64,000 bases of DNA from Nanosynbacter sp. (GCA_015257455.1 JABZKD010000003.1:27344-91343); one strand, 5' to 3'; shown: positions 24,588 to 34,071, numbered from the stretch's first letter. Notes: generated by a model from the letters alone, not told the origin. Numbers and translations: made by a program.

Positions 24588-25472
24588 ATGAATAACAACA
24601 ATAGCGAAGCACGTGAGATGAATTTTGATGATTCCAGCGAAAGTAGCCGGAATAACCCAGCTAACGAATGGAAATTGGTAGTTTCAAAAAAGAGGCTGCC
24701 CAATAATCATGGGAATGCAAAATTCAAAAAGCCTCAAAGAAAGTCCTACACTAATATTGCTCACAGAGAAGCCTATATTGAAGAGCAGCTATCTAAGAAG
24801 ATTGAGCCGAACTACGACCCAATCGATGCGGCAAAAATTTCTTACCCAATCGCCATCATTAAGGGTAAATTACCGGAGGAAAAACGCATGAGACTCGACA
24901 AGAATGGCGTGCCTTGTGGCAAAGTAGAGGTGACGCCTTTTGTAGAAGATTTTTGGCTTCCTTATAAGAAGCAAATCAGACTCGACAAGAATGTCGATAT
25001 TGCGATAATTCACTACGCCTTCGAATATAATGGGCAGTGGTACACTAAAATCTGTTTTCAGCTGAATAATCTCTACGATGAGCCGGTATTAAATAATGGT
25101 TCTGGCTACCTGTATCAGCAGTTAACCAAAAGAAATAAGCAAGTGAATCTCTTCGAGAGCCAAAATGATTCCAGCAAGGTTAAGATGACCTATGTGGCGC
25201 CATCTGAACTTGATGAGTTCATTAAGGAACTTAGACAGATGTCCCCCAACCATCGAGCCGAACGACTTGTACGTAAGACCGTACGCCCGACAACGGAAGA
25301 AATCGAAAAGATAGTATGCGATGCATCGCTACACTGTGCTAGAAAGCTTCTGGCTGAATATATTAAATTCACCGGAAGAAAAGACATTAAATTTGTGACG
25401 TACAATACCTACAAACACAACGAAAATGAGATTCTGGAAGAGCTGGAGAAATCCGGCCAGATCAATTTCTAA
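24588..25472 (+). CDS. Hypothetical protein, 294 aa
   Basis: I do not recognise this protein. It is soluble, with a disordered Asn/Ser-rich N-terminus (residues 1-60), a Lys-rich segment, then a mixed alpha/beta region containing a repeated MRLDKNGVP / IRLDKNVDI phrase and a helical C-terminus. The start MNNNNSE follows AAAAGGAG at 8 nt; the in-frame extension upstream has no such site. It has its own promoter and a terminator at 25549. Confidence 0.75.
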   Translation: MNNNNSEAREMNFDDSSESSRNNPANEWKLVVSKKRLPNNHGNAKFKKPQRKSYTNIAHREAYIEEQLSKKIEPNYDPIDAAKISYPIAIIKGKLPEEKRMRLDKNGVPCGKVEVTPFVEDFWLPYKKQIRLDKNVDIAIIHYAFEYNGQWYTKICFQLNNLYDEPVLNNGSGYLYQQLTKRNKQVNLFESQNDSSKVKMTYVAPSELDEFIKELRQMSPNHRAERLVRKTVRPTTEEIEKIVCDASLHCARKLLAEYIKFTGRKDIKFVTYNTYKHNENEILEELEKSGQINF

Positions 25473-25548
25473 AATTATCTATGTTTCTAAACAAAATGGT
25501 ATTTCTGAACACATGAGATTTTGTAACTACACACCTTTAATTTTATTC

Positions 25549-25578
25549 GAGGAGAGCTTTAGAAGTTCTCCTCTTTTT
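25549..25578 (+). terminator. Terminator of the 24588 gene
   Basis: GAGGAGA/TCTCCTC stem, 11-nt loop, T5. Confidence 0.8.
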
Positions 25579-25614
25579 CTTGGCTTATTTTTTTGATTTT
25601 CGATAGATTTTAGA

Positions 25615-25641
25615 CACAAAAAAATACCCCCGAGGGGGTAT
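25615..25641 (-). terminator. Terminator of rpsO
   Basis: TACCCCC/GGGGGTA stem with T7 on the minus strand. Confidence 0.85.
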
Positions 25642-25655
25642 TAATTATTGACGTA

Positions 25656-25922
25656 TTATTTACGTAGACCGAGTTTGGCAACTGTTGACTTGTAAAGCTC
25701 AAAATCAGTTTTCTCGAGGTACTTCAATAGACGTTTGCGGCGACCAACCATTTGCATGAGTCCGCGACGAGCCATAAAATCGTGCTTATTCACCTTTACG
25801 TGCTCAGTGACTTCTTTGATACGCTCAGTCAAGATAGAAACTTGCACCTCTGGAGAACCCACATCTTTTGCATTGCGAGCAGTGGCTTGAATGGCCTTAG
25901 CTTTGTTCTCTTTTGTAATCAT
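25656..25922 (-). CDS. rpsO: Ribosomal protein uS15
   Basis: 88 aa, typical length; [38 protein letters not shown] and [11 protein letters not shown] are uS15 signatures. It binds 16S rRNA in the platform. A TGT-TAAGAT box lies 9 nt before ATG, so the leader is only a few bases long. Confidence 0.97.
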   Translation of the reverse strand: MITKENKAKAIQATARNAKDVGSPEVQVSILTERIKEVTEHVKVNKHDFMARRGLMQMVGRRKRLLKYLEKTDFELYKSTVAKLGLRK

Positions 25923-25970
25923 ATTGGTGCTATCTTAACATAAGAGAGCAGGAATTTCAAGAGGTTGAAT

Positions 25971-26732
25971 TTATTTTTCTAAATTTTCTGACATAAAATT
26001 GTCTAAGGTAACCGCGTCCTCAATTTTATATGGGCCGACTTGAATACGTCGAAGTGCTGTAAGGTAGGCAGAAGTGCCGAGTGATTTTCCGATATCCTCG
26101 CCCAGGGTGCGAATATAGGTACCAGAAGAGACGTGGGTGCGAATTTTAAGTGTAGGATATTGATAATTGAGAATTTCTAGAGCATAGATTTCAACTTGAC
26201 GGGAGGGCATTTCGATTTGCTTGCCCTCGCGAGCTAATTGATAGGCACGCTTACCGTTAATTTTAATGGCGGAAAAGGCAGGGAGAGTCTGAATAATTTG
26301 ACCAAGGAAATTTCGACGGACCGTTTCAACCTCTTCTCTAGTCGGAATTCTCGTCACCTCATGAGTGGTAATTTCACCCTCGGGATCACCGGTGGTACTG
26401 GATTTGCCAAGCTCGATAGTGGCCTCATACCATTTATCAAGCTTCAAAAAAGTGTCCGAAAGCTTAGTAGCCTTATGAGTCAAAATAATTAAGAGACCGG
26501 TGGCGAAAGGATCAAGAGTACCAGTGTGACCGACTTTTACCTTCTTCCCCTCCTGCTCACTAAGCTTTCGACGAATCCGAGCAACCACGCCAAAAGAAGT
26601 CATCTGGTCTGGCTTATCGATTAATAATATATCCGGATTTTGACACGGATCGAGATTGATGGATGATTCTGGATTTTCGGTATGACGATTGGTCTGAGGA
26701 TTGGTCTGAGGTAAGTTTGGTTCTGAGTTCAT
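25971..26732 (-). CDS. truB: tRNA pseudouridine(55) synthase TruB
   Basis: 253 aa. The catalytic Asp motif GHTGTLDPFATGLL is present, with DKPDQMTSFGVV near the start and YEATIELGKSSTTGDPEGEI. It makes pseudouridine 55 in tRNA T-loops. The first 30 residues are a Pro/Asn/Thr-rich extension. It begins directly after the DHH-like gene, an order often seen as rbfA-nrnA-truB in bacteria. Confidence 0.95.
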   Translation of the reverse strand: MNSEPNLPQTNPQTNRHTENPESSINLDPCQNPDILLIDKPDQMTSFGVVARIRRKLSEQEGKKVKVGHTGTLDPFATGLLIILTHKATKLSDTFLKLDKWYEATIELGKSSTTGDPEGEITTHEVTRIPTREEVETVRRNFLGQIIQTLPAFSAIKINGKRAYQLAREGKQIEMPSRQVEIYALEILNYQYPTLKIRTHVSSGTYIRTLGEDIGKSLGTSAYLTALRRIQVGPYKIEDAVTLDNFMSENLEK

Positions 26733-26734
26733 TT

Positions 26735-29038
26735 TTACATTCCTGGAATATGAAAGGCGGTTGGGTCAATCTTAGCTGGTGCTGGTTCAGTTGACTCTTC
26801 TGGTTCTGGCGAGAAAATCGCAGCCGGTTCAGCAATTGGAGCGGCGGCCGGAGCGGTCGTATCGACTGGCTGAGAAATCAATGGAGATTCCGAAGCAAAA
26901 GTACGAAGTGGTGGTTCGGCTGGGGCTTCTAATGGAGCTGGGGCCGGAGCCGATACTGGAGCTAAGTCGGCAGGGATCGGGCCGGAAGCTACTGAGTTGA
27001 TTGGAGCTTGATTAGCCTGAGCAGCCTCGGTGGCGGCAGCGGCCTGAGCAAAGAAATCAACATCTGGAGTCGATGGAGCCTCTGGTGGCATTGGTGGCAT
27101 CGGTGGCATTGGAGGCATTGACTGCGTCAGGTCGGCTGGGTTTGGATTAGCAAAATTTTGATCATTAACTAGCGGTTGATTCGGCATAGCGGCAGTATCA
27201 AAAATCACTGGAGCAGGAGGAACTGGAGGTACTGACTGTATTGGTTCCATAGGCTGTACTGGTGGTACTGACTCGATAGGCTGTACTGGCTGTGTAAATT
27301 GAGTTGGTTCCACCGGAGTGGCCATTGGCGTAGACTGCATTGGCTCGACATATGGCATGGATTGAGCTTGAGAGACTGGAGCAGTAAATTGCATCGGCTG
27401 GACAGGGGTGGACGGCTCAGAATATTGCATTGGTTGAATAGGAGTGGATGGTTCAGAATATTGCATTGATAGGATAGACTGAACTGGTTGAATTGGCTGA
27501 GCCGGTTGAACTGACTGGATTGGCTGAACTGGAGCCGAATATTGCGCTGGCTGAGGTGTCGCAAGGTTTTGCGCAAAATTTAGTGGAGGAGTTGGCATGA
27601 CTGGTGCCTGATAATTTGGCGTTTCATTAGTGTAGTTTGGCTGAGGCAAACTAGGTTCTGGGTTTTGGATGAAATTATTTTCCATCACGGCCGAGGCCGC
27701 GGCGGCGGCAGGATTAATTGGAGCCTGATAAACTGAAGCTTGCTGAGATTCAAGAGACTGAGGGATTGGAGTCGACTGAGACTCGATCACCTGAGGCGCA
27801 GGAGTTGGCTGTGATTCGAAAGGCTGAGGGGTTGGAGCTGGTTGAGAGACTGGTTGAGGTTCTTGAGGTTGAGTTATTGGAGAAATTTGAGATTCAAAGG
27901 ATTGAACAGCCGGAGTTGATTGAGACTCAAGAGGTTGACCATCAAGTGTTTGATTAAGATTCGGTTCAATTTCAATATAATCGAGGGGACTATCGGAAAC
28001 CGAGATGGACTCTACGGGAGCTGAACCAACTGTAACAGCTGGGGTATCTGGAACAGCGGGTGTGACTAGGGCAGCTGGGGCAGTGGCAATAATAGATGTT
28101 TCCGGAGCTTGTACCGCTTCTAGTGCTTGGACTCCGTTCGAGACTTGAGCTTCGTTTGAGGCTTGGGTTTCAGCTGGAGTTTTAATTTTCTCCATAATTT
28201 GAGAAGAAATTAATTGTTGGTTGGCGCCAAAGGACATCAATTTCGAGGCAATCGACATAGTGTTTGACGAGGTGCGTGGATTAGAAAAATGATCCGTAGA
28301 GGCCACGATACCAGTGAGAAGTGCGGTTGCAACCTGTTCGCTAAAGCTGGCTAACCCAAGTCTATCAGCCAGACCGACAATCATTTCAGAAATGGAGGAG
28401 ACATTGGAATCCTGCCATTCGAGTTCAGCGAAACGACCTGGGGTATCGACGGTGAGGTTAATCGCAGTGGCATCATGCATAATGCGACCATATTCGGAAA
28501 GCGCTGGATCGATTTCATCACCGGAAATGACATTAAAACAAATAACTAGGTCGACATTGTAGTCACCATGAGACATACTGAGGTCGGATTGGCCAATGGT
28601 AGCCTTGTACGGCGTAACATAGACTTTAACGAAATCACCTTCGATTTTATAGCTAATATGATCAACTTTATCCTTACTGAGAGCAATAATAAAATCCTGC
28701 AAACTATTGGTGGTTTTTTCAAAAGTTTCTTCTGGTTTCAAAAATTGCAAAACATTTGGCACCTGGCCGGAAAAGATCGCCGTAACATGCTTACGCATAG
28801 TGTCAAGAATCATGGCAAGACCGAGCGCGGCGGAAATTTCATCGATATTCGGATTTTTGGAAAGCGCAATCAAAATATTTTCACTGGCTTTGATTTTTTC
28901 GACCACCCGGTTAGTAATATTACTGATATCATCAAGAGCCGGCAGTTCGCCAGCTTCGGCATTTTTAATGGCATTAGTGACACTACTACCAAGTTTAGGA
29001 TTAATAGGTGAATTTGAATTTTGATTATTTGTTTGCAT
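26735..29038 (-). CDS. Degenerate DHH (NrnA-like) protein with long Pro/Gln-rich tail
   Basis: 767 aa. Residues 40-290 follow the NrnA/DHH phosphoesterase fold, but metal-binding motifs are altered. The usual PDGDA reads PNIDE, the strand Asp is Asn (VICFNVIS), and DHH itself is replaced by TVD in INLTVDTP; only a late STDHF keeps its Asp. The product is therefore probably catalytically dead. The rest is a 470-residue low-complexity tail rich in Pro, Gln, Ala and Ser with PVQPMQ and PMPP repeats. Position upstream of truB supports the family call. Confidence 0.75.
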   Translation of the reverse strand: MQTNNQNSNSPINPKLGSSVTNAIKNAEAGELPALDDISNITNRVVEKIKASENILIALSKNPNIDEISAALGLAMILDTMRKHVTAIFSGQVPNVLQFLKPEETFEKTTNSLQDFIIALSKDKVDHISYKIEGDFVKVYVTPYKATIGQSDLSMSHGDYNVDLVICFNVISGDEIDPALSEYGRIMHDATAINLTVDTPGRFAELEWQDSNVSSISEMIVGLADRLGLASFSEQVATALLTGIVASTDHFSNPRTSSNTMSIASKLMSFGANQQLISSQIMEKIKTPAETQASNEAQVSNGVQALEAVQAPETSIIATAPAALVTPAVPDTPAVTVGSAPVESISVSDSPLDYIEIEPNLNQTLDGQPLESQSTPAVQSFESQISPITQPQEPQPVSQPAPTPQPFESQPTPAPQVIESQSTPIPQSLESQQASVYQAPINPAAAAASAVMENNFIQNPEPSLPQPNYTNETPNYQAPVMPTPPLNFAQNLATPQPAQYSAPVQPIQSVQPAQPIQPVQSILSMQYSEPSTPIQPMQYSEPSTPVQPMQFTAPVSQAQSMPYVEPMQSTPMATPVEPTQFTQPVQPIESVPPVQPMEPIQSVPPVPPAPVIFDTAAMPNQPLVNDQNFANPNPADLTQSMPPMPPMPPMPPEAPSTPDVDFFAQAAAATEAAQANQAPINSVASGPIPADLAPVSAPAPAPLEAPAEPPLRTFASESPLISQPVDTTAPAAAPIAEPAAIFSPEPEESTEPAPAKIDPTAFHIPGM

Positions 29039-29101
29039 TTTTGACTCTTTTCCTCTTAAAATATAACATAATCATCTTGGGGTTGCAAGGAAAACTAACA
29101 C

Positions 29102-29110
29102 GGTTATAAT
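29102..29110 (+). promoter_or_regulatory. Leaderless promoter of mutM
   Basis: TATAAT (29105-29110) followed by exactly 6 nt and ATG. Confidence 0.7.
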
Positions 29111-29116
29111 AGAGGT

Positions 29117-30070
29117 ATGCCGGAGTTACCAGAAGTTGAAACAATCCTCAGGGGGGTTTTGAAATTTACTAAACATAAATCTGTAGGAAAAGTCAAAATT
29201 AGTTCCCTCTCCTCCTTTTTGGGGCCGAAAGAATTAATCGAAGGACAAAAAATTATAGGCATACGCCGATTCGGTAAAGCCTTGATTTTTGATTTTGAAA
29301 ACGGCGTTTCAATGATGGTACATCTGAGAATGACCGGGCAATTAATTTATCGGAATCTGGGGACCGAATCTGGAAAAGATTTTGTCAAAATGATTTCGCA
29401 AGGTGATTTTAAGACGGAATTATTCGACAAGGATGGGTTTTCGGGCGGACATCCGAGCGAAAGTTTTTATGGCGGTTTGCCGAACAAACAGACGCGCGTA
29501 GAATTTGAGATTTGTGATAAAGATTATTCTGGTGAATTAGAGCAAATCGGTACACTTTATTTTAACGATCAGAGAAAATTTGGTTTTTGTAAGGTCCTAG
29601 AAACTAGCGAAGTTATGAATGAACCTTTTATCAAGAAGCTTGCCAAAGAGCCGTGGGATATGACGGACGAAGAATTTAAAAAGAATTTGATGCGACACAA
29701 AAAAGCTTTGATTAAGCCGACGATTCTAGACCAAACAGTGGTCTGTGGTTTGGGGAATATCTACGTCGACGAATCACTTTATTTTGCCAAAATTCATCCG
29801 GAACGTATCGTGGAAAGTTTGACCGATGAAGAAATCCATGAACTTTTGGTTGGTGCGCGCACGGTGATGCAAAATTCAATTGATTCAGGTGGTAGCACTA
29901 TGGCAACCTACGTGAAAGCGGACGGCACTAAGGGTGATTATCTAACCAAGTTTGCCAAAGTTTTTCGTCGGGAAGGAGAACCGTGCGAAAGGTGCGGTAC
30001 AGAAATTATTAAAATTAAAGTGGCGGGGCGTGGCACACATCTTTGTCCGCATTGTCAAAAGAAATTTTAG
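29117..30070 (+). CDS. mutM: Formamidopyrimidine-DNA glycosylase
   Basis: 317 aa. The N-terminal PELPEVE supplies the catalytic Pro and Glu, the MVHLRMTGQL lysine-loop region follows, then the H2TH part (CGLGNIYVDESLYFAKIHPER) and a C-terminal zinc finger (CERCG...CPHC). It removes oxidised purines from DNA. About 40 residues longer than usual because of an insert near residues 85-125. Leaderless start. Confidence 0.96.
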   Translation: MPELPEVETILRGVLKFTKHKSVGKVKISSLSSFLGPKELIEGQKIIGIRRFGKALIFDFENGVSMMVHLRMTGQLIYRNLGTESGKDFVKMISQGDFKTELFDKDGFSGGHPSESFYGGLPNKQTRVEFEICDKDYSGELEQIGTLYFNDQRKFGFCKVLETSEVMNEPFIKKLAKEPWDMTDEEFKKNLMRHKKALIKPTILDQTVVCGLGNIYVDESLYFAKIHPERIVESLTDEEIHELLVGARTVMQNSIDSGGSTMATYVKADGTKGDYLTKFAKVFRREGEPCERCGTEIIKIKVAGRGTHLCPHCQKKF

Positions 30071-30077
30071 GATATAA

Positions 30078-30719
30078 ATGATTTATATTTTTGACGGAGA
30101 GGATCGCAAAAAAGCTGAACAAAAAGCTCGGATGATTTTGGGCGAAAAAATCGAAATTATCGATGCGGATAATATTGATCGAGCCGAGCTGGAATCAATT
30201 TTTCTCGGTGTGACATTTTTTGAAGCAGAACGTCGGATCTTGATTAAGGATTTATTTTTGAAAAAAGATTTGGTGGAGAAGCTACCGAGCTTAATTAATA
30301 CGCCACATAAAATTGTATTGCTTGAAACCAAATTAGATAAGCGTGGGGCAGTTTATAAAGAATTAGTGAAGCTCGCGAAAATCAATAAGGAGATTCGGTT
30401 CGAAACTTTTGCCGCAGCCGAACAGGCGGTGGATCGTAATGCGGTGTTTCGAATTTTTGATTTGGCCATGACGGACGGCAGGCGCGCGGTAAAAAATCTG
30501 CAAGCAATCGAGGCGGATAATGACCCATATGCGACGATTGGAGCTTGGACGAAAAAGGCTTGTGACTTGCTAGAGCGTAATCCGCAAAAAGCCCGTGCTA
30601 TCCTGAAGGAATTAGCGAAGATTGATGTTTTAGTGAAATCTACCGATTTTAGTAAAGAACCCTGGACACTGCTCGAGGGATTTCTACTGAGAATTTCTAA
30701 GGATTCTGCTGAATTCTAA
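30078..30719 (+). CDS. holA: Short DNA polymerase III delta-like protein
   Basis: 213 aa. It starts MIYIFDGEDRKKAEQ, like HolA, and ends with an ILKELAKIDVLVKS helix like the clamp-loader collar domain, but is about 120 residues shorter than E. coli HolA and lacks an obvious AAA core. It probably acts in clamp loading; the assignment rests on terminal motifs. It lies 7 nt after mutM, in one operon. The 3' end is duplicated in the following 40 nt. Confidence 0.65.
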   Translation: MIYIFDGEDRKKAEQKARMILGEKIEIIDADNIDRAELESIFLGVTFFEAERRILIKDLFLKKDLVEKLPSLINTPHKIVLLETKLDKRGAVYKELVKLAKINKEIRFETFAAAEQAVDRNAVFRIFDLAMTDGRRAVKNLQAIEADNDPYATIGAWTKKACDLLERNPQKARAILKELAKIDVLVKSTDFSKEPWTLLEGFLLRISKDSAEF

Positions 30720-30759
30720 TTTCCTACTGAAAGTTTCTAAGGATTCCACTGAATCCTAA
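30684..30759. repeat. Tandem duplication of the holA-like 3' end
   Basis: 36-nt units at 30684-30719 and 30724-30759, 31 of 36 identical; all five differences are transitions. The first contains the stop codon of the gene. Confidence 0.85.
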
Positions 30760-30775
30760 AATAAAAAATCTAAAT

Positions 30776-30804
30776 CAAAAAAGACCTCCGAAGAGGTCTT
30801 TTTA
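30776..30804. terminator. Bidirectional terminator between holA-like and rpsT
   Basis: AAGACCTC/GAGGTCTT with a CGAA tetraloop, with A-run and T-run flanks on both strands. Confidence 0.9.
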
Positions 30805-31155
30805 CTAAACAGCTTTTTTAGTACTCTTCTTAGCGGTAGTCTTTTTGGCGACAGTCTTTTTTGCAGTAGCCTTCTTAGCGGTAGCTTTTTTGGCAGTGGT
30901 TTCTACCTTGGCGCCATTAGAAGTCTTAGCAATTTTCACCAAGCTAGCCTTACGACGAGAAGCGGTATTCTTCTTGATGAGGCCTTTTTTAGCAGCCTTG
31001 TCATATTCAGATTGAGCTTTGGAAAGATTCTCAGCAGTTGGGTTAGCTTTGAAAGCTTTAAGAGCGTTCTTGATGAACTTCTTAATCTGTTGATTCTTTG
31101 CAGTGCGTTTGACTGCTTGACGAGCTGCCTTTTTTGCAGATTTGATAATCGGCAT
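30805..31155 (-). CDS. rpsT: Ribosomal protein bS20 with extended basic tail
   Basis: 116 aa. Residues 1-85 match bS20 (PIIKSAKKAARQAVKRTAKN, then LIKKNTASRRKASLVK). The last 30 residues are AKKAT/AKKTV-type repeats resembling histone H1 tails, an extension absent from standard bS20. The leader is about 45 nt from TATAAT to ATG, with an AGGAAA site. Confidence 0.95.
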   Translation of the reverse strand: MPIIKSAKKAARQAVKRTAKNQQIKKFIKNALKAFKANPTAENLSKAQSEYDKAAKKGLIKKNTASRRKASLVKIAKTSNGAKVETTAKKATAKKATAKKTVAKKTTAKKSTKKAV

Positions 31156-31247
31156 TATAGTTTCCTGTTTAAAACGATTTAATGATTAATATACTTGTGA
31201 AATATTATACATGATTTTCATAGATTGTAAAGATGGGGGCCAGAGTC

Positions 31248-31253
31248 TATAAT
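31248..31253 (+). promoter_or_regulatory. Leaderless promoter of uppP
   Basis: TATAAT, then exactly 6 nt and ATG at 31260. Confidence 0.7.
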
Positions 31254-31259
31254 AAAAAT

Positions 31260-32069
31260 ATGAACATTTTAGAATCGACCGTCTTAGGTCTTGTACAAGG
31301 TATTACTGAATTTATCCCAGTGTCCTCCTCTGGACATCTCGAAATCACGCAGCGCATTTTGGGTGCGGGTGGACGCGCGGAAGATTTTCATTTCTTTTTG
31401 GAATTAATTAATTTTGGTACGCTTTTTGCGTTACTTTTCTACTATCGTCAAACGATTTGGGAAATTTTACAACGTGTGTTTGTGAAAAAAGATTATAAAT
31501 TAGCGCTAAATATCTTGATTACCTCAATCCCAGCTGGCATCATTGGCTTGATTCTATCGAAAGTAATCGAAAAATTACCGTTCTTCTCGAGTCTCGCTAC
31601 GATTGGCTTTGCCATGGGTTTTGTCGGATTAATTATGATTTTCGTGAATAAATTACCGCACTTATCGAAACTAAAAGATGAGAATGAATTGACTCCGGGC
31701 CGCGCTTTGGCGATTGGTTTAGCACAGACTTTCGCCTTGATTCCTGGGGTTTCCCGTTCTGGCTCGACCATTATTACTGGCCGCGTGATGGGGCTTGATT
31801 CGAAGTCGGCAGCTAAATATTCCTTCCTAGCAAGCCTGCCAATCATGATTGCAGTCTGTGGTAAATCCCTGCTTTCAAGTTCTTCGAGGGCTTATATTAC
31901 CAGCAATTTAGGCATGCTTTTACTTTCAAACTTAGTAGCTTTTATTTCTGGTTTGATTGCATTACAGATTGTAATGAAATACTTCAAGAAAGAAAAATCA
32001 ATCCCAAGCTTCGGTATTTACCGCGTGATTTTATCTCTTGGAATTTTCGCCGCATTACTACTATTCTAA
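31260..32069 (+). CDS. uppP: Undecaprenyl-diphosphatase (BacA family)
   Basis: 269 aa, polytopic. The two family motifs are GITEFIPVSSSGHLE near residue 13 and PGVSRSGSTIITGR near residue 165. It recycles the lipid carrier for wall polymer synthesis. The start MNILEST is fixed by the -10 box 6 nt upstream, which an upstream in-frame ATG would precede. Confidence 0.96.
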   Translation: MNILESTVLGLVQGITEFIPVSSSGHLEITQRILGAGGRAEDFHFFLELINFGTLFALLFYYRQTIWEILQRVFVKKDYKLALNILITSIPAGIIGLILSKVIEKLPFFSSLATIGFAMGFVGLIMIFVNKLPHLSKLKDENELTPGRALAIGLAQTFALIPGVSRSGSTIITGRVMGLDSKSAAKYSFLASLPIMIAVCGKSLLSSSSRAYITSNLGMLLLSNLVAFISGLIALQIVMKYFKKEKSIPSFGIYRVILSLGIFAALLLF

Positions 32070-32084
32070 AAGATTCTACCTAAA

Positions 32085-32110
32085 AAATCCGGCGTATGGC
32101 CGGATTTTTA
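32085..32110 (+). terminator. Terminator of uppP
   Basis: AAATCCGG/CCGGATTT stem with a 7-nt loop and T-rich tail; the 3' arm and T-run are repeated at 32136. Confidence 0.8.
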
Positions 32111-32163
32111 TTTGCTTTGATTTTGGTTTTTTAAAGCCGGATTTTTATTTCCTTTAATTTCGA
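32099..32163. repeat. Duplicated terminator tail after uppP
   Basis: GCCGGATTTTTATTT followed by a similar CTTTGATTT/CTTTAATTT occurs at 32099 and again at 32136, 37 nt apart. Confidence 0.75.
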
Positions 32164-32183
32164 GGTCGGAATTTAGTTTGCCT

Positions 32184-33947
32184 CTATTCCTCATCCTCTA
32201 TGATTTGGAGGTGAGCTTCTTCAAGCTGGATTGGATCGACGACGGATGGTGAACTCATCATAAGATCGACACCAGAACCATTCTTCGGGAAGGCCACGAT
32301 ATCACGGATATTTTTATTGTCATTTAAGACCATGAAGATACGTTCGATACCAAAGGCGCAGCCAGCGTGTGGAGGAGCGCCAAACTTAAAGGCATTCAAC
32401 ATACCACCAAAACGAGCTTCAACGTATTTCTCATCGTAACCGAGAATACCGAAGACTTTATACATTACTTCTGGGCTGTGATTACGTACGGCACCAGAAC
32501 AAATTTCAAAACCATTCATCACCATATCGTATTGATCGGCGACAATGGCAAGCTTTTCCGCGTCAGTCTCGGCGGCTTCGAGAGTCTTAAGTCCACCTTT
32601 TGGCATAGAGAATGGGTTGTGACCGAAGTCTAATTTGTTTTTGCCTTCATCCCATTCATAGAATGGAAAATCCACAATCCAGCAAAGTGCGACAACGTTA
32701 TCATCCTTCAAATTAAAGTGATCAGCAAAGGCGATACGAAGTTGACCGAGAACTTTATTTACTTTTGAGAGTGAATCGGCGCCAAAGAAAACTGCATCGC
32801 CATTCTCCGCTCCAGTGAGTTCTTTAATTTTAGCTAATTCAGTTTCAGTAAGGAATTTAGCGATTGGACTTTTCACTTCATCATTTTCATAGATGATGTA
32901 AGCCAGACCACCCGCGCCAAGCTTACGAGCTTTTTCAGTGAAATTATCAATTTGGGAGCGCGAAAGGGTGGCGCCATTTTTTACACAAATAGCCTTGACA
33001 GATTTGGTCTGGAAGACCTTAAAGGCAGTATCTTTCAAGGCTTCTTTTAGATCAATTAATTCCATGCCATAACGAAGATCTGGCTTATCAACACCAAAAC
33101 GATTCATAGCTTCCTGATACGGAATACGTGGAATTTCTTCTGAGAGTAATTTCTTGTGAGCAAAATTGGTAACCAAAGATTTAATCAATGGTTCCATAGT
33201 GGTGCGAACTACTTCACCCTCTTCCACGAAAGACATCTCGAGATCGAGTTGGTAGAAGTCACCATAAAGACGGTCGGCGCGTGGGTCCTCATCGCGGAAA
33301 CATGGAGCGATTTGATAATAACGAGGAATTCCACCAACCATTAAAAGTTGTTTAAACTGTTGGGGAGCTTGAGGTAAGGCATAAAACTGTCCTGGACGAA
33401 GTCTGGATGGTACGAGAAAATCACGTGCGCCTTCTGGGCTAGAGTTAGCTAAAATTGGCGTAGTGACTTCGATAAAATCGTGGGCTTCCATATAATCACG
33501 CATGAAGTGATAAAATTCCGCACGACGACGCAAGGTATGAAGCATACTTGGACGACGGAGATCAAGATAACGATATTTAAGACGAAGCTCTTCGCCAGAT
33601 TCCACACCATCGTCATGGGTATTAACCGGCAAAGGTTCAGAACGGTTTAAGAGTTCCAGTGAGTCGACCACTAATTCAATGTCGCCCGTAGCAATATGAG
33701 GATTACGAAGAGCAGGGTCGCGCTCACGAATTAGACCAGTAGCCGAAATGACAAATTCATCGCGCAAACTTTCGGCGATGGCAAAATTTTCAGCATTTTC
33801 CGGGGTAATCACTAGCTGAATAATCCCCTCGTGGTCACGTAAGTCAATGAAGATTAACCCACCGTGATCACGCCTAGAATTTACCCAACCAGAGACTGTA
33901 ACATGTTGATTGATTTGTTGTTTTAGTTCTCCAGACAGTTTTCTCAT
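32184..33947 (-). CDS. aspS: Aspartyl-tRNA synthetase
   Basis: 587 aa, full bacterial type. N-terminal OB-fold (GWVNSRRDHGGLIFIDLRDHEG); class II motif 2 is FRDEDPRADR and motif 3 GIERIFMVL; the GAD-like insertion domain lies between. It charges tRNA-Asp. Transcribed from a TGT-TATAAT box 7 nt before ATG, leaderless. Confidence 0.97.
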   Translation of the reverse strand: MRKLSGELKQQINQHVTVSGWVNSRRDHGGLIFIDLRDHEGIIQLVITPENAENFAIAESLRDEFVISATGLIRERDPALRNPHIATGDIELVVDSLELLNRSEPLPVNTHDDGVESGEELRLKYRYLDLRRPSMLHTLRRRAEFYHFMRDYMEAHDFIEVTTPILANSSPEGARDFLVPSRLRPGQFYALPQAPQQFKQLLMVGGIPRYYQIAPCFRDEDPRADRLYGDFYQLDLEMSFVEEGEVVRTTMEPLIKSLVTNFAHKKLLSEEIPRIPYQEAMNRFGVDKPDLRYGMELIDLKEALKDTAFKVFQTKSVKAICVKNGATLSRSQIDNFTEKARKLGAGGLAYIIYENDEVKSPIAKFLTETELAKIKELTGAENGDAVFFGADSLSKVNKVLGQLRIAFADHFNLKDDNVVALCWIVDFPFYEWDEGKNKLDFGHNPFSMPKGGLKTLEAAETDAEKLAIVADQYDMVMNGFEICSGAVRNHSPEVMYKVFGILGYDEKYVEARFGGMLNAFKFGAPPHAGCAFGIERIFMVLNDNKNIRDIVAFPKNGSGVDLMMSSPSVVDPIQLEEAHLQIIEDEE

Positions 33948-33954
33948 AATCTCT

Positions 33955-33963
33955 ATTATAACA
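33955..33963 (-). promoter_or_regulatory. Leaderless promoter of aspS
   Basis: TGT-TATAAT, 7-nt gap to ATG. Confidence 0.7.
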
Positions 33964-34001
33964 TAATAAACCAGTCAACTTTTCAAATTATATAATCAAG
34001 A

Positions 34002-34025
34002 AAAATATCGCTGGAAAGCGATATT
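34002..34025 (-). terminator. Terminator of the small minus-strand transcript
   Basis: AAATATCGCT/AGCGATATTT with a 4-nt loop, then TTCTTG on minus. Confidence 0.75.
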
Positions 34026-34071
34026 TGTCCTCAAATATTAATCCTTAAAATTGAATTTTGACTATTCAAGA

